Notes under the pieces: model-generated
Database searches by the model: none
What the model saw: only the letters and a program-made list of their open reading frames with translations
What the model was told of the DNA's origin: nothing
Assembly (NCBI GenBank): GCA_903858015.1
Contig: CAIOGZ010000018.1
Coordinates: forward strand, 1-64,000
Origin: an uncultured cyanobacterium
Lineage (GTDB): Bacteria; Cyanobacteriota; Cyanobacteriia; PCC-6307; Cyanobiaceae
Direction: 5' to 3'
Length of the DNA: 64,000 bases
Shown: piece after piece, positions 36,438-49,202 of the stretch
Layout of the letters: each line of letters starts with the position of its first letter
Numbering within the stretch: position 1 is the first letter of the stretch
Translations under genes and position numbers: made by a program

Positions 36438-37388
36438 TCACATCGCCGATGAACCACCCACCACTTCCAGGATCTCCTGGGTGATGGCCGCCTGGCGGGC
36501 CTTGTTGTAATCCAGGGTCAACGATTTGGCCAGGGCTTTGGCGTTGTCACTGGCGTTATTCATCGCCGTCATCCGGCTGGCGAGTTCGCTGGCGGCGGCT
36601 TCCTGCAGGGAGCGCAGCAGCTGGTTGGCCAGATAGAGGGGCAGGAGAGCATTGAGCAGCTGTTCTGGGGTCTGCTCGAACACGAAGTCCGAAGGCAGGG
36701 CTGGTTGGCTGTTGGCCACGTCCACCGTTTCCACCGTCAGGCGACCATCTTTGGTCACCAGGCGGAACATTTCATCGTCGGGATCGGCGATGTCCTGGGC
36801 ATCGAGGGGAAGCAGGGTCTGGACCACGGGCTTCGAGCTCACCAGGTTGATGAACTTGGTGTAGATGATCTCGACCCGATCGGTGCTGCCGGAAAGGAAT
36901 TCGGCTAGCACTTCATTGGCGATGCCGTTGGCTTCGGCAGCGGTGGGTACCTGCTCCAACCCCGTGAAGGTGGCGCGGATTTTGTACTGGGAAGCGCGGT
37001 TCTGGAAGTAGGAGATCGCCTTGCGGCCCAGCAGCACCAGATCCACATCAAAACCCTGGGCCTTGAGTTCAGCCACCCGCTGCTCGGTGCGCTTGATGAT
37101 GTTGGCGTTGTAACCGCCGCACAGACCCCGATCGCCGGTCACGGCGAGCAGGGTGATCTTGCGCAGATCGCGGGCCGCCAGCAGGGGGGCATCGGCGGTT
37201 TCGAAGGCCATCCGGGTCTGCAGCGTTTGCAGCACCCGGGCGAGACGGTCGGCGAAGGGCCGACTACGCAGCACCTGCTCCTGGGCGCGCCGCACTTTGG
37301 CGGCAGCCACCAGCCGCATGGCCTCGGTGATCTTGCGTGTGTTCTTGACCGAACTGATCCGGTCGCGGATCTCCTTGAGATTGGCCAT
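36438..37388 (-). CDS. atpG: F1 ATP synthase gamma subunit
   Basis: A 316-residue central-stalk subunit (called atpC in cyanobacterial nomenclature) that rotates inside the alpha3beta3 ring. The N-terminal helix [20 protein letters not shown] and the C-terminal helix ([13 protein letters not shown]) that forms the coiled-coil shaft are conserved. The middle shows the extra segment seen in cyanobacteria and plastids (around residues 195-235), here without the redox Cys pair of the plant enzyme. Last gene of the operon, 12 bases after atpA. The beta and epsilon genes are not here, as usual in cyanobacteria, where they form a separate unit. Confidence 0.97.
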   Translation of the reverse strand: MANLKEIRDRISSVKNTRKITEAMRLVAAAKVRRAQEQVLRSRPFADRLARVLQTLQTRMAFETADAPLLAARDLRKITLLAVTGDRGLCGGYNANIIKRTEQRVAELKAQGFDVDLVLLGRKAISYFQNRASQYKIRATFTGLEQVPTAAEANGIANEVLAEFLSGSTDRVEIIYTKFINLVSSKPVVQTLLPLDAQDIADPDDEMFRLVTKDGRLTVETVDVANSQPALPSDFVFEQTPEQLLNALLPLYLANQLLRSLQEAAASELASRMTAMNNASDNAKALAKSLTLDYNKARQAAITQEILEVVGGSSAM

Positions 37389-37400
37389 GGTTCAGGTTCC

Positions 37401-39521
<2,121 letters not shown>

Positions 39522-39522
<1 letters not shown>

Positions 39523-40058
39523 CAGGCTTTCCCCAGCGATTGGATGGACTGGTCGATCAGCTTGGCCTGGGCCTCGGGATCGAGTTTGCCGCTGAGCGAG
39601 GCCAGGGCCTTTTCGATCGCCAGTCGGGCCGCCTCACGGCGAAGCTGGCCACTGACTCGGGCAGCTTCCGCATCAAGATCGTCGGCGGAATCCTGCTTCA
39701 GGCGGGCCATCTCCTCGACGGTGCGCTTTTCGCTTTCCTGCCGGATCGCCTCAGCGCGGGCTAGGCCATCGGTGCGGATGGTTTCGGCCCGTTGCTGGGC
39801 TTCCGCCACACCCTTCTGGGCTGCTGCCAAGGCTGTCGTTGCCTCGGCCAGCCGGACTTCGGCCTCCTTGAGTTCGCCGAGAATGGCTAAACGGCGCCGA
39901 TCCAGGATGCCGCCCAGGAAACCCCGCAGAAACCAGACCAGGCCGGCGATCACGATCGCCAGGTTGATGATGTTGGTTTCGAATGGGTCGAAGTTCAGAC
40001 CAAAACCGCTGTGGCTGGCAAGCAACGAAGCGGTGGCGTTCACGATCGGGTAGCTCAT
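39522..40058 (-). CDS. atpF: F0 ATP synthase b subunit
   Basis: A 178-residue stator subunit. One N-terminal membrane helix ([19 protein letters not shown]) is followed by a long amphipathic helix rich in Ala, Glu and Arg ([20 protein letters not shown]), forming the right-handed coiled coil with b'. The 11-residue N-terminal extension before the helix is typical of the cyanobacterial b subunit. Overlaps the b' stop by 4 bases (ATGA). Confidence 0.97.
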
Positions 40059-40540
40059 GAGGCGGCAAGCAGACGGTCAACAATTTGATCGGCCAGCTTG
40101 TCGGAATCGGAGCGGATCTGTCCCAGGGCGGCGGAGCGCTGGTTGTCGATCTCGCGCCGGGCGGCTTCGCGGCTGGCGTTCGATTCTGCCTGGGCCAGAG
40201 CGATCGCCTCGCGGTAGAGCTTGTCCGATTCCTGTTCCGCCGCCTGAATCACCTTTTGGGTTTGCAGACGGGCGTCCTTGAGCTGTTCTTTGAGGTCGGC
40301 TTCCAGGCGTTGCACCTGGGCCAGTTTCTCCTTGGCTTGGGAGCGGCTGATGGCGATGTAACCCTCGCGCTCCTCCACCACCCGCCCAACCGGACGGAAG
40401 AAGAGGGCATTCAGGATGAAGGTGAGCAGCACCACCTGCACCGCCATCAGGGGCAGGGTGGCATCGAGGTCGAACAGACCTCCCTCGGGCGTTCCGGCGG
40501 CGGACGCCCCTGCCTCGGCAAGCAGAAGCCAGCTGGTCAT
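40055..40540 (-). CDS. atpF2: F0 ATP synthase b' subunit
   Basis: A 161-residue second stator subunit (cyanobacterial atpG), typical of photosynthetic organisms. Membrane helix about residues 26-47 ([20 protein letters not shown]), then [14 protein letters not shown] and a long charged helix that pairs with b. Start ATG 40540. About 160 non-coding bases separate it from the c-subunit gene, a usual place for transcript control that adjusts the high c-ring demand. Confidence 0.96.
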   Translation of the reverse strand: MTSWLLLAEAGASAAGTPEGGLFDLDATLPLMAVQVVLLTFILNALFFRPVGRVVEEREGYIAISRSQAKEKLAQVQRLEADLKEQLKDARLQTQKVIQAAEQESDKLYREAIALAQAESNASREAARREIDNQRSAALGQIRSDSDKLADQIVDRLLAAS

Positions 40541-40701
40541 GGGGATGGCGGGCGGTGAAGGGGTGGCGGGGGTGAACCCACCGCTCGGTCAGACCACGGG
40601 ATCGGGATCTGCCGGGGTTGGATACAAGATGGGACTAGGCAGATGGGCACAACCCCCGGGAACCTGGCCGGGCGGCCTGGCTACCGGGCGGTTGATTCGG
40701 A

Positions 40702-41040
<339 letters not shown>

Positions 41041-41100
41041 TCAAGCCGGACCTGCGCGCAGAAAGTTTGCCAGACGGGCTGCGCCCGTCGGACGCTGGGA

Positions 41101-41844
41101 TCAGTGGTGCTCTTCGTGCACCGCCTCGCCGATGTAGTTGGCGGCCAGGGTGGCGAAGATCAAAGCCTGGATCGCACTGGTGAACAGACCCAAGAACATC
41201 GCCGGTAGCGGCACGATCAGAGGCACAAGGAAAGCCAACACGGCCACCACCAACTCATCGGCAAGGATGTTGCCGAAAAGACGGAAAGAGAGTGACAGAG
41301 GCTTGGTGAAATCCTCGATTATCTTGAAGGGCAACATGATCGGTGTAGGGTCTACGTAGTACTCAAAGTACCGAAAACCCTTGCGGCTCAAGCCTGCGTA
41401 GAAGTAAGAGAGCGACACCAGCAAAGCCAGGGCGATGGTGGTGTTGATATCGGCCGTTGGAGCACCGAGCTCGCCGCTAGGTAAGTGAATCAGTTTCCAG
41501 GGAATTAGGGCGCCGCCCCAATTGCTCACAAAGATGAACAAGAACAGCGTACCGATGAATGGCAACCAATCTCGATAAGCCTTTTCGCCAATCTGCTCGC
41601 GCGAAAGGTCCCGGATGTAATCCCAGATAAACTCAAGTAGGTTTTGAATACCGCCTGGATTGCGCTCCAGCTTGCGGGTGCCGATCACCACCAGGGCCAG
41701 CAGGGCACCAATCACGATCCAGGAGCTGAGAAACACCTGGCCGTGGATCTTGAGGTTGCCCAGCTGCCAATAGAGGTGCTTGCCTACCTCGAGTTCGGCG
41801 AGGGGCAATCTGAGATGCAGCGCTGAGGCGATCGGGGGGGCCAT
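41101..41844 (-). CDS. atpB: F0 ATP synthase a subunit
   Basis: A 247-residue membrane subunit (atpI in cyanobacteria) forming the proton half-channels. The essential Arg sits in [19 protein letters not shown]. Five to six membrane helices are seen, and [16 protein letters not shown] and the ending [10 protein letters not shown] are typical of cyanobacteria and plastids. Start ATG 41844. It follows atp1 with a 103-base gap. Confidence 0.98.
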   Translation of the reverse strand: MAPPIASALHLRLPLAELEVGKHLYWQLGNLKIHGQVFLSSWIVIGALLALVVIGTRKLERNPGGIQNLLEFIWDYIRDLSREQIGEKAYRDWLPFIGTLFLFIFVSNWGGALIPWKLIHLPSGELGAPTADINTTIALALLVSLSYFYAGLSRKGFRYFEYYVDPTPIMLPFKIIEDFTKPLSLSFRLFGNILADELVVAVLAFLVPLIVPLPAMFLGLFTSAIQALIFATLAANYIGEAVHEEHH

Positions 41845-41947
41845 CGGGGATGCGATCGGAATGGGTGTCCTGGCGGACGGGGACGCCGACGGGCGGCAGT
41901 TAGGAAAGCAGTTACGGACCAGGAAGCTCGAAGCAGGAGCTCGAAGC

Positions 41948-42466
41948 TCAGCCGTCGACCAAAACCTGCAGGATTAGGGCCGGCTTGTAGAGCAGGAACC
42001 CCAGCAGGGCTGGAAGGAGGTGCAGGGAAGGGATGCGGGCTGCGGCCAGCACCAGTACCACCGGCACGAGGAGCTGGACTTTGCCGACCGACTGACGGTC
42101 AACCCCAAGGCGGGCCATACTGCGGGCCAGTAGCCGCAGGTAAAGCATCGCCGCTACGCCACCCACCATCAAACTGAGGGCGGTGGCTGTGTCGAATAAC
42201 CAGGCCGTGATCGGCACCGCTAAGGCGGTAGCGCAGGCCGTGGCCACGATCAGGCGGCGCTGCAAACGCCGGTAGTCTTCCATGCCGTGATCGGCTTCAG
42301 CCGCTGGGGCGGAGACCGCAGTTGGGCTGGATTCGGCGCTGCAAGCGGCCGCTGGGGTAGGGGGTTCGGGGAGGAGGTCATGCTCCGCCATCACCGGGGT
42401 CGGCACCAAAGCGGTGTCGGCATCCAGAGGGGTGGTCGGGGCAGCCTGCAACCGTTGAACATCCAT
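41948..42466 (-). CDS. atp1: ATP synthase accessory protein Atp1 (subunit I-like)
   Basis: A 172-residue protein with a Pro/Ala-rich N-terminal 60 residues and then about four membrane helices, including [20 protein letters not shown] and [27 protein letters not shown] is the cytosolic loop. Position as first gene before subunit a and size are typical of Atp1/AtpI, which in bacteria assists c-ring assembly. A later ATG at MEDYRRL would give a 113-residue form nearer the family's usual length. Confidence 0.85.
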   Translation of the reverse strand: MDVQRLQAAPTTPLDADTALVPTPVMAEHDLLPEPPTPAAACSAESSPTAVSAPAAEADHGMEDYRRLQRRLIVATACATALAVPITAWLFDTATALSLMVGGVAAMLYLRLLARSMARLGVDRQSVGKVQLLVPVVLVLAAARIPSLHLLPALLGFLLYKPALILQVLVDG

Positions 42467-42484
42467 TGGGGCGAGCGGAATGTA

Positions 42485-43798
42485 TCACGCAGCCGGGCCC
42501 GCACCCTCCAGCCTCAGCAGCACCTGATCGCGGATCAGACGGCGGGCCCGAGCGGCGCGCTCGTTGCTCACCATGGCCAAGGGCAGATCGGCAAGGCTGG
42601 TGCCAGCTGGCGCCGCTTCGATCGCCTCCAGCAATTCTTGGTCGCCGGGTTCAAGATCCAGAGGTTGTAGATCCGGCCCCAACAAACTGGTGCCGGGCCA
42701 GCCCCAGAGGCAGCGGTTGCGTTCGCCGCTACTGGCCAGCAAGGCGCCATCGTCGAGCCCGTGCAGCGGATCGCCGTCGGCCAGCGGAGTAGGCGTCAGA
42801 AAGAACTCGAAATGGCTAATCGCTGGATCGAGGCTTTCGACCAAGGCCCACTGCTCCGCCTGGGGCAGCGCCCTGGCCCGCTCCAACAGCTCACCTTTGA
42901 GCAGCCGGGCAGGATCCCAAACCTCCGGGTTGGAGAAGCCGGCGAAGCAGAGTCCGCCGCTGGCCACGAAGCGGAATAGCCGCTCGAGGTTGTAGCTGGT
43001 TTCCTGGGGATGCAGGTACATATCGGCAAAATTGGCGTCGGCAGCAGTGTCGAGGGTCCAACGTTCCTCGTGGTGGCGCCTCAGCCTGTTGTCGGCTGGT
43101 AGCTCGCCCAACAACTGCCGGCCCAGCTTCAGACCCTCGCAGCCGCTGCCGGCGCCGAGCAGGGCAAGGGCCCGCTGGGTGCGATGGATTTCCCAGCGTC
43201 CGCCATCGGCGTAGAGAAAAAGATGCAGCAGCCCAGCCGGGGCCAGGTGCTTCGCCAGGGCCCGCAGGCCTTCCGCCGGCTGGGCCAGGTGGTGCAGCAC
43301 CCCCACCGAATTGATGTAATCGAATTCCCCTTCCCCTTCCAGGTCCAGCAGGCTGCGGCAGGCGAGGCGCAGCTCCCGTACCCGGCTGGCGGCCCCGGAT
43401 CGCTGGGTGCGTTGCTCGGCCACCGCCAAGGTGCCGGGGCTGATGTCGATCGCCAGCAGCCGGGAGCCGGGATTGAGATGGCAGAGGTAGTCGCTGCTCA
43501 CCCCCGTGCCGCAACCGGCATCAAGGATCCGCCAGGGGCGTTCACCGGCCCGGTCGCGGCGCGGCAGGCTGCCGAAGACGAAGGCGCGGGCGCTATCCAC
43601 GCACCAACGCCAGTTGTAACCCGGAGGGGGACCGTCCTGGAGTGGATCGCCGGGGTAAGGAAAGCGGTCGTAAAAGGCCCCCACCACCGGCGTCGCCGCA
43701 TCGGTGGCGCCGGCCTTGAAGTCGCCACTGACGCCGGCAGTGATGCCGGGCTGCCCTGGCTGGGGAAGCTCAGTGGATGGGGAAGCATCGCTCGACAT
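42485..43798 (-). CDS. Class I SAM-dependent methyltransferase
   Basis: A 437-residue protein. Motif I is ILDAGCGTGVSSDYL, motif II contains DIS and the post-motif is NSVGVLHHL, the usual order for class I methyltransferases. An N-terminal FYDRFPYPGDPL and the C-terminal half (DMYLHPQETSYNLERLFRF) match a family present next to atp1 in picocyanobacteria. The substrate is unknown. It ends 18 bases before atp1, so it may head the same transcript. Divergent from apcE. Confidence 0.88.
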   Translation of the reverse strand: MSSDASPSTELPQPGQPGITAGVSGDFKAGATDAATPVVGAFYDRFPYPGDPLQDGPPPGYNWRWCVDSARAFVFGSLPRRDRAGERPWRILDAGCGTGVSSDYLCHLNPGSRLLAIDISPGTLAVAEQRTQRSGAASRVRELRLACRSLLDLEGEGEFDYINSVGVLHHLAQPAEGLRALAKHLAPAGLLHLFLYADGGRWEIHRTQRALALLGAGSGCEGLKLGRQLLGELPADNRLRRHHEERWTLDTAADANFADMYLHPQETSYNLERLFRFVASGGLCFAGFSNPEVWDPARLLKGELLERARALPQAEQWALVESLDPAISHFEFFLTPTPLADGDPLHGLDDGALLASSGERNRCLWGWPGTSLLGPDLQPLDLEPGDQELLEAIEAAPAGTSLADLPLAMVSNERAARARRLIRDQVLLRLEGAGPAA

Positions 43799-43949
43799 CG
43801 CGGTGGGCTGCAGACGGTTGCGCCGAGCATTTCACGGCCCGGGCTCGCCAGCCAACGCTTTGGCCGGGGTGCTGCAAACATTTGTTCATCGCCGCCCAAA
43901 CCCCGCTGGGGGCAGCCGTAAGGTTCAAGAGCCCGGCTCGCTCCCGTTC

Positions 43950-46900
43950 ATGACCGTGACCGCCAGCAGCGGCAGCACCAGGGTCAGCCCCCAGCTTTTC
44001 GACACCCTGCCGCTTTCCAGCGTCCGACGGGCGGAGCAGCAGGATCGATTTCCTGATGGGGGAGAACTTGCCTCCCTGATCACCTTTTTCCAGAGCGGCC
44101 AAATCCGCGTCGAAGCGTCGCGCCGCCTATCGGCCAACGCCGATGCCATCGTGGCCCGCGCTGCCAACCGGATCTTCTCCGGCGGCACCCCCCTGTCCTA
44201 TCTCGATGCACCCCTGGCCAGCCAAGGGGGTGATGTCCCCTTGGCGGCCGACCAGGTGGCCTTCCAGAAATCGGTTCAGACCTTTACCGGTGCTGAGGCC
44301 AGCCGCAAAAACCTCGTAACCCGCCTGCTGCAAGGGGCCGGTGGCGATGCTGACGTGCGGGTGATCCTCCCGACCGGCTTCGCTCCGATCAGCGTGGGCC
44401 TCTACGGCACCGAGCGGATGAAGAAGTCGATCCGCGACCTGGCCTGGTTCCTGCGATATGTGGGCTATGCGGTGGTGGCGGGCGATCCGAGCATCCTGGC
44501 CGTCAACACCCGCGGGCTGCGTGACATTCTGGAACAAGCTTGTTCCCTGGCGGCCACGAACGTGGCTCTCCAGGAGATGCGGGCCGCCGCCGCTGGTTTG
44601 TTCCCTGGCGAGCCGGAGGCCCGCCAATTGGTGATCGATTGCTTCAACGTGCTGCTCAAGGAGCTGGAGCTGCCCACCCCTTCGGCTCGCCAACGGCTCG
44701 GCAGTCCGGTGAGCCAGGGCCTGCAACTCCCTGCGAACTACGCCCTCGCGGCGGAGGGTTCGCAACGCTTCAACATGAAGCCCGCCATGACCGGCGGCCA
44801 GAAGGCCGAAGTTGTGCGTGCCGCCTACCGCCAGGTGTTCGAGCGGGACATCATGAAGGGCTACTCCCAGGTGGTTTGTCCGGTCGAGGCCACCCAGGTG
44901 CGTCAAGGCCAGATCTCGATGCGGGAGTTCATCCGCGCCCTCGGCCGTAGCAAGGTCTATCAGCGCCAGTTCTATGGCCGCTTCTCCAACAGCCGGGTGG
45001 TGGAACTTGCCTTCCGCCATTTCCTGGGCCGGGGTGTGAGTTCGATTGAGGAATTCCGCACCTACTTCGCCATCGTCAGCAGTAAGGGCCTCAATGGTCT
45101 TGTGGATGCCTTGGTGAACGGGATGGAATACGCCCGGGTGTTCGGCGAGGAAACCGTTCCGTACCTGAGGGACCTCGGTGAAGAAGCCCAGGAAAGCGCC
45201 GGTTGGGGGTCCAACCGCAAGCTTTATCGCTTCAGTGCCCCCTTTGAAGGCGCGCCCCAGTACATCACCCTTTACGCCACCTACCGCCAGCCGCTTCCCG
45301 ACCAGCACCCCTATGGCGGCGGCAATGATCCCCTCGGCCTCAACTACGGCGCCATTTTCCCCTCCGGTACCGCTTCGGTGGCAACGAGGGCCGTGCCTTT
45401 CGGCTACGACACCCGACGGATTCTGATCGGCAACGGCATGAACCAGCCGGGTCCGATGAACAGTGTCCAGTTCCGCAAGGCCCTGCCCCGTCGGGTCGGG
45501 CCCAAGGTGCTGCGGCTGCAGCAGATTGCCACGGGTGGCAACTCCGTTCCGGGCCGGGGCGGTCAGCCCAGCATCCGCGGTACTGAATCCAGTACCCAGG
45601 CCGTGATCCGCGGTGTTTACAATCAGATTCTCGGCAACACTGGCTATGCCGGTGAGCGCAATACCGTTGAGGAGATCAAACTCGAAAACGGCAACATCTC
45701 CCTACGCGAGTTTGTGCGCCAAGTCGCCCGCTCCAACGCTTTCCGTCGCCGCTATTGGAGTGGCCTCTACATCTGCAAAGCCATCGAGGTGATCCACCGC
45801 CGCCTGCTGGGCCGTCCCACCTTCGGCCGCTGGGAGATCGACAACTACTTTGGTATAACGGCCCGCAGTGGATTTTATGGTCTTATCGACGCGATTGTCA
45901 ACAGTAAGGAATACAACGAAACCTTCGGCGAAGACACCGTTCCCTACGAGCGGTTCATTACTCCCTCCGACCTGAACACCCGCCGGGTGCCGGCCCTTCG
46001 GCGTCCCTTCCAGGCCGGGGCCTACGTCGACCTCACCCCGAGCAAGCGTCCTGATGTGGCACCAGCCCAGCGGCTGCGTCCGATCAGCGGCGACACCGTG
46101 GCGCGCAATCTGCCTGTGCCTGCCTTGATTCGCGGTGGCTGGAGCGCCCAAATCAGTGGCGGCGAGGTGTTCAGCCGTGCAACTTCAGCTCCAGCCGGCC
46201 CTGCCAGCCTGCGGCAGGCTCCGGCTCCAGCCCGCAGCTGGAGTGCGGCAGCCAAGGGCATCGGTGGCAGTGCCCCAACAGCTTGGCGGCGCGAAGGCGG
46301 CGGCGGCATCGGCGCCGTCAGCGTTCCCAAGGGTGCAGCGGCCGCTCCGGGCCTTTGGCGCGCAGCGGTTGTGAGCAACCCGGCCACCGGGATCGCCCCG
46401 TCTCCTGGCGCGGCGATGGAAAAAGCGCTTCGGCCCGGCTCACCCCAGGGCTTCCGCCGCCGCCCAAGCCTCAGCCCAGCCCTGAAGCTGGCCAAGGCTC
46501 CCAGCCGCGCTGAAGTCGAGCAGGTGATTGAGGCCACCTATCGCCAGCTGCTCAATCGCGTTCCCCTGGTGGCGGAGCGACTCGGCGATGCCGAATCCCA
46601 GTTGCGCGACGGCCAGCTTTCAGTGGCTGAGTTTGTCGCCCAGGTTGCTGCCAGCGACCTGTTCCAAGCCAGGCTCGACCGCATGGCTCCACTGCGGGGT
46701 GCCGCCGCTGCCTACTTGGCCCTACTCGGACGCGCAGCCCAGCCCTCAGAGGCGAGCCGTTACCTGGCTACCCGGGTCCGCGCTGGTCAACGGGCGGCGT
46801 TGAACCAGGTGCTGGATAACCCCGAGTATGCGAGCAGCTTTGGGCAGCACACGGTGCCGTACATTCGAGGCCTACAGACCGCGAATGGCATCCCATTGGC

Positions 46901-46973
46901 CACTGTGAATCGCACGGCCTCGCTCTACGCCGGAAATGGAGGCTTGAACCCAGCACCGAAAGGGGCGGTATGA
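43950..46973 (+). CDS. apcE: Phycobilisome core-membrane linker LCM (ApcE)
   Basis: A 1007-residue protein that anchors the phycobilisome to the thylakoid and acts as terminal energy emitter. Start ATG 43950; upstream in-frame sequence to 43704 is antisense to the methyltransferase. Residues 1-240 form the phycobilin domain with a Cys at 198 in EQACS for the bilin, and the usual loop insertion. Three linker (REP) domains follow, at about 277-430, 550-700 and 850-985. Three REPs agree with a three-cylinder core. Between REP2 and REP3 lies a 120-residue Ala/Pro/Gly-rich spacer. Not overlapping apcA; 800 bases separate them. Confidence 0.98.
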   Translation: MTVTASSGSTRVSPQLFDTLPLSSVRRAEQQDRFPDGGELASLITFFQSGQIRVEASRRLSANADAIVARAANRIFSGGTPLSYLDAPLASQGGDVPLAADQVAFQKSVQTFTGAEASRKNLVTRLLQGAGGDADVRVILPTGFAPISVGLYGTERMKKSIRDLAWFLRYVGYAVVAGDPSILAVNTRGLRDILEQACSLAATNVALQEMRAAAAGLFPGEPEARQLVIDCFNVLLKELELPTPSARQRLGSPVSQGLQLPANYALAAEGSQRFNMKPAMTGGQKAEVVRAAYRQVFERDIMKGYSQVVCPVEATQVRQGQISMREFIRALGRSKVYQRQFYGRFSNSRVVELAFRHFLGRGVSSIEEFRTYFAIVSSKGLNGLVDALVNGMEYARVFGEETVPYLRDLGEEAQESAGWGSNRKLYRFSAPFEGAPQYITLYATYRQPLPDQHPYGGGNDPLGLNYGAIFPSGTASVATRAVPFGYDTRRILIGNGMNQPGPMNSVQFRKALPRRVGPKVLRLQQIATGGNSVPGRGGQPSIRGTESSTQAVIRGVYNQILGNTGYAGERNTVEEIKLENGNISLREFVRQVARSNAFRRRYWSGLYICKAIEVIHRRLLGRPTFGRWEIDNYFGITARSGFYGLIDAIVNSKEYNETFGEDTVPYERFITPSDLNTRRVPALRRPFQAGAYVDLTPSKRPDVAPAQRLRPISGDTVARNLPVPALIRGGWSAQISGGEVFSRATSAPAGPASLRQAPAPARSWSAAAKGIGGSAPTAWRREGGGGIGAVSVPKGAAAAPGLWRAAVVSNPATGIAPSPGAAMEKALRPGSPQGFRRRPSLSPALKLAKAPSRAEVEQVIEATYRQLLNRVPLVAERLGDAESQLRDGQLSVAEFVAQVAASDLFQARLDRMAPLRGAAAAYLALLGRAAQPSEASRYLATRVRAGQRAALNQVLDNPEYASSFGQHTVPYIRGLQTANGIPLATVNRTASLYAGNGGLNPAPKGAV

Positions 46974-46974
46974 T

Positions 46975-47000
46975 CTGTCAGAATCCTATTAGGCTGACAG
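46975..47000 (+). terminator. Hairpin directly after apcE
   Basis: CTGTCAG (46975-46981) and CTGACAG (46994-47000) form a perfect 7-bp stem, with inner CCT/AGG pairing in the loop. It starts one base after the apcE stop. No T run follows, so it may be a weak terminator or a 3' stabilising structure rather than a classic intrinsic terminator. A related TCCT/AGGA segment follows at 47001-47017. Confidence 0.45.
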
Positions 47001-47192
47001 TCCTAGCCTGCAGGATAGGTGATCGCTTGCTGGCTTGTGCTGCTGAGACTGGTGGATTCGGTGCGTTTTCTTTAGATCGTAATGGTCAAAACCGTCACGA
47101 TCAGAACCAGCCCGCCCAAGCCAGCCTGGATTATCGGATCTGCAACTGGCCTAAAGATCTAGCGAATCATTCCTTGCATTTATCCGTTTAAG

Positions 47193-47314
47193 GCAGCTTG
47201 TTATGGTCAGATCCTTGCAATCAGTTATATGCAACCTGTTTGTTCGCGGCAGTTTGTTGTAATCAGTTTGCTTGCAGCCACTTGTCGCAAGCAGTGTTCC
47301 GCAAGCGGTTTGGG
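47193..47314 (+). repeat. Degenerate ~14-bp direct repeats in the apcABC upstream region
   Basis: About eight imperfect units of the form GCAANCAGTTTGTT follow each other: clear unit starts at 47217, 47231, 47246, 47259, 47274, 47287 and 47301, spaced 13-15 bases. They lie in the 813-base gap (46974-47786) that otherwise holds no supported gene and must include the apcA promoter and leader. The spacing is not a whole DNA turn. Origin and function unknown. Confidence 0.55.
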
Positions 47315-47786
47315 GTTAGCAGGTTGTCCAGGGGCCAAGCCGAAGTACAACCCCGACGCCCACCCCGGTCTAGCCTGCCCTTACTGCATGCTTCTACCAG
47401 CGGTCGTTAAGCACCTGCCCAAGGGCCTGGCGGCACCCAGCAGCATCACCAGTAGCCAGCGAAAGCAGCAGCATCCGACTGAGACACAACTTCGATCGGG
47501 CTCAATTCTGAGATTGAACGTCAACAAATTGGGCGGCATCACGGCGTGTGGTGTCGCCATTTCTTGTGTCACGATGATTCACAATTCCCGCCGGGGCCGG
47601 CGCTCAGATCCATTGCGGGGCAAGGGGTTTCCATTCGGCTTTGCCGTGAAGAACTGTTACCGCGCTGCGTAGTTGTCGAGCCCTCTGCCACAGAATGATG
47701 CAGCGGTCGGCAATGCCGGCCTCACCCCTTACCCACCGGATACCGGTCTCCTTCAACGGCGACCGCTTGTTTCGAGGCAGAACTGC

Positions 47787-48272
47787 ATGAGCATCGTCTC
47801 CAACTCGATCATCAACGCGGACGCCGAAGCCCGCTACCTCAGCCCTGGCGAACTCGACCAGATCAAGTCCTTCGTAGGCGGCGGCCAACGCCGTCTGCGG
47901 GTGGCTCAGGTCCTGGCCGAGAGCCGCGAGCGCATCGTGAAGCAGGCCGGCGGCGCCCTCTTTCAAAAGCGTCCCGACCTCATCTCTCCCGGCGGCAACG
48001 CCTATGGCGAGGAGATGACGGCGAGCTGCCTGCGCGACATGGACTACTACCTCCGCCTCGTGACTTACGGGGTTGTGGCTGGCGATGTTACCCCCATCGA
48101 AGAGATCGGGATCATCGGCGCCCGCGAGATGTACCGCGCCCTCGGCACTCCCCTGGAGGCCCTTGCGGAATCCGTGCGTGAAATGAAGGCTGTGGCCACC
48201 AGCATCCTCACCGGCGCCGACGCCGAGGAAGCTGGCTTCTACTTCGACTACGTGGTCGGCGCCCTCTCCTGA
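47787..48272 (+). CDS. apcA: Allophycocyanin alpha subunit
   Basis: A 161-residue core phycobiliprotein with the phycocyanobilin-binding Cys81 in [12 protein letters not shown]. The start ATG 47787 gives [18 protein letters not shown], typical of the family; the in-frame extension to 47673 has no support. It pairs with ApcB to form the trimers of the core cylinders. First gene of apcABC, 38 bases before apcB. Confidence 0.99.
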   Translation: MSIVSNSIINADAEARYLSPGELDQIKSFVGGGQRRLRVAQVLAESRERIVKQAGGALFQKRPDLISPGGNAYGEEMTASCLRDMDYYLRLVTYGVVAGDVTPIEEIGIIGAREMYRALGTPLEALAESVREMKAVATSILTGADAEEAGFYFDYVVGALS

Positions 48273-48310
48273 GGCCCACCCCACCCTTCATCGCTCCCCC
48301 CTCAGGATCC

Positions 48311-48799
48311 ATGCAAGACGCCATTACCAACGTCATCAATCAGTCCGACGTCCAGGGCCTTTATCTCGACGGCTCCTCCATGGGGCGTCTCGAGAAGTAC
48401 TTCGCCAGCGGAGAGCTGCGCGTTCGTGCGGCTGCCACGATTAGCGCTAATGCTTCGGCGATCATCAAGGAAGCCGTGGCCAAGTCGTTGCTTTACTCGG
48501 ACATCACCCGTCCAGGCGGCAACATGTACACCACCCGTCGCTACGCCGCCTGCATTCGCGACCTCGACTACTACCTCCGCTATGCCACCTACGCCATGCT
48601 GGCCGGTGACACATCCATTCTGGATGAGCGGGTGCTGAATGGCCTCAAGGAGACCTACAACTCCCTAGGTGTGCCCATCGGTGCAACGGTTCAATCGATT
48701 CAGGCCATGAAGGAAGCCACCGCTTCCCTCGTCGGCCCTGACGCCGGTCGTGAAATGGGTGTCTACCTCGACTACATCAGCTCCGGCCTCGGCAACTGA
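48311..48799 (+). CDS. apcB: Allophycocyanin beta subunit
   Basis: A 162-residue core phycobiliprotein. It has the bilin Cys81 in [13 protein letters not shown] and Asn71 in GGNMYT, the position normally gamma-N-methylated to tune energy transfer. Sequence and length are standard. Forms the alpha-beta monomer with ApcA. Confidence 0.99.
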   Translation: MQDAITNVINQSDVQGLYLDGSSMGRLEKYFASGELRVRAAATISANASAIIKEAVAKSLLYSDITRPGGNMYTTRRYAACIRDLDYYLRYATYAMLAGDTSILDERVLNGLKETYNSLGVPIGATVQSIQAMKEATASLVGPDAGREMGVYLDYISSGLGN

Positions 48800-48832
48800 T
48801 CCGACCATTCACTGGCTTCGAGGATTCACTCC

Positions 48833-49033
48833 ATGCGTCTGTTCAAGGTCACGGCCTGCATACCCTGCCCCGAAAAGGTGCGCAGTCAAAGGGAGATTCA
48901 AAATACCTACTTCACCAAGTGGGTGCCCTATGACAGCTGGTTCGCTGAACAACAGCGGATCATGAAACAAGGGGGCAAAATCCTGAAGGTTGAGTTGGTC
49001 ACGGGCCGTCGTCAGCAGAACGTGGGCAACTGA
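48833..49033 (+). CDS. apcC: Allophycocyanin core linker LC7.8 (ApcC)
   Basis: A 66-residue basic protein that caps the end trimers of the core cylinders. It starts MRLFKVTACIPCPEKVR and ends KVELVTGRRQQNVGN, close to the family pattern. Third gene of apcABC, followed 22 bases later by an intrinsic terminator. Confidence 0.98.
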   Translation: MRLFKVTACIPCPEKVRSQREIQNTYFTKWVPYDSWFAEQQRIMKQGGKILKVELVTGRRQQNVGN

Positions 49034-49055
49034 ATCCCTTTCCCAAAACTCCATC

Positions 49056-49082
49056 GCCCGGCCTTTTAGGTCGGGCTTTTTT
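49056..49082 (+). terminator. Intrinsic terminator of apcABC
   Basis: GCCCGGCC (49056-49063) pairs with GGTCGGGC (49069-49076; one G-T pair) around the loop TTTTA, followed by six T (49077-49082). Classic structure for ending rightward transcription after apcC, and it argues that ftsW starts after it. Confidence 0.9.
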
Positions 49083-49202
49083 GATGGCCGGTCGCCGTTT
49101 GGGAGCCCAAGCGGGTGCTCGTTGGCTCGCATTTGGCTGCGAACCCTCGACAAACCCGCAACCGCCACGGCTGAATGGGTCAACGCGTTTGGGGTTGAGC
49201 CC

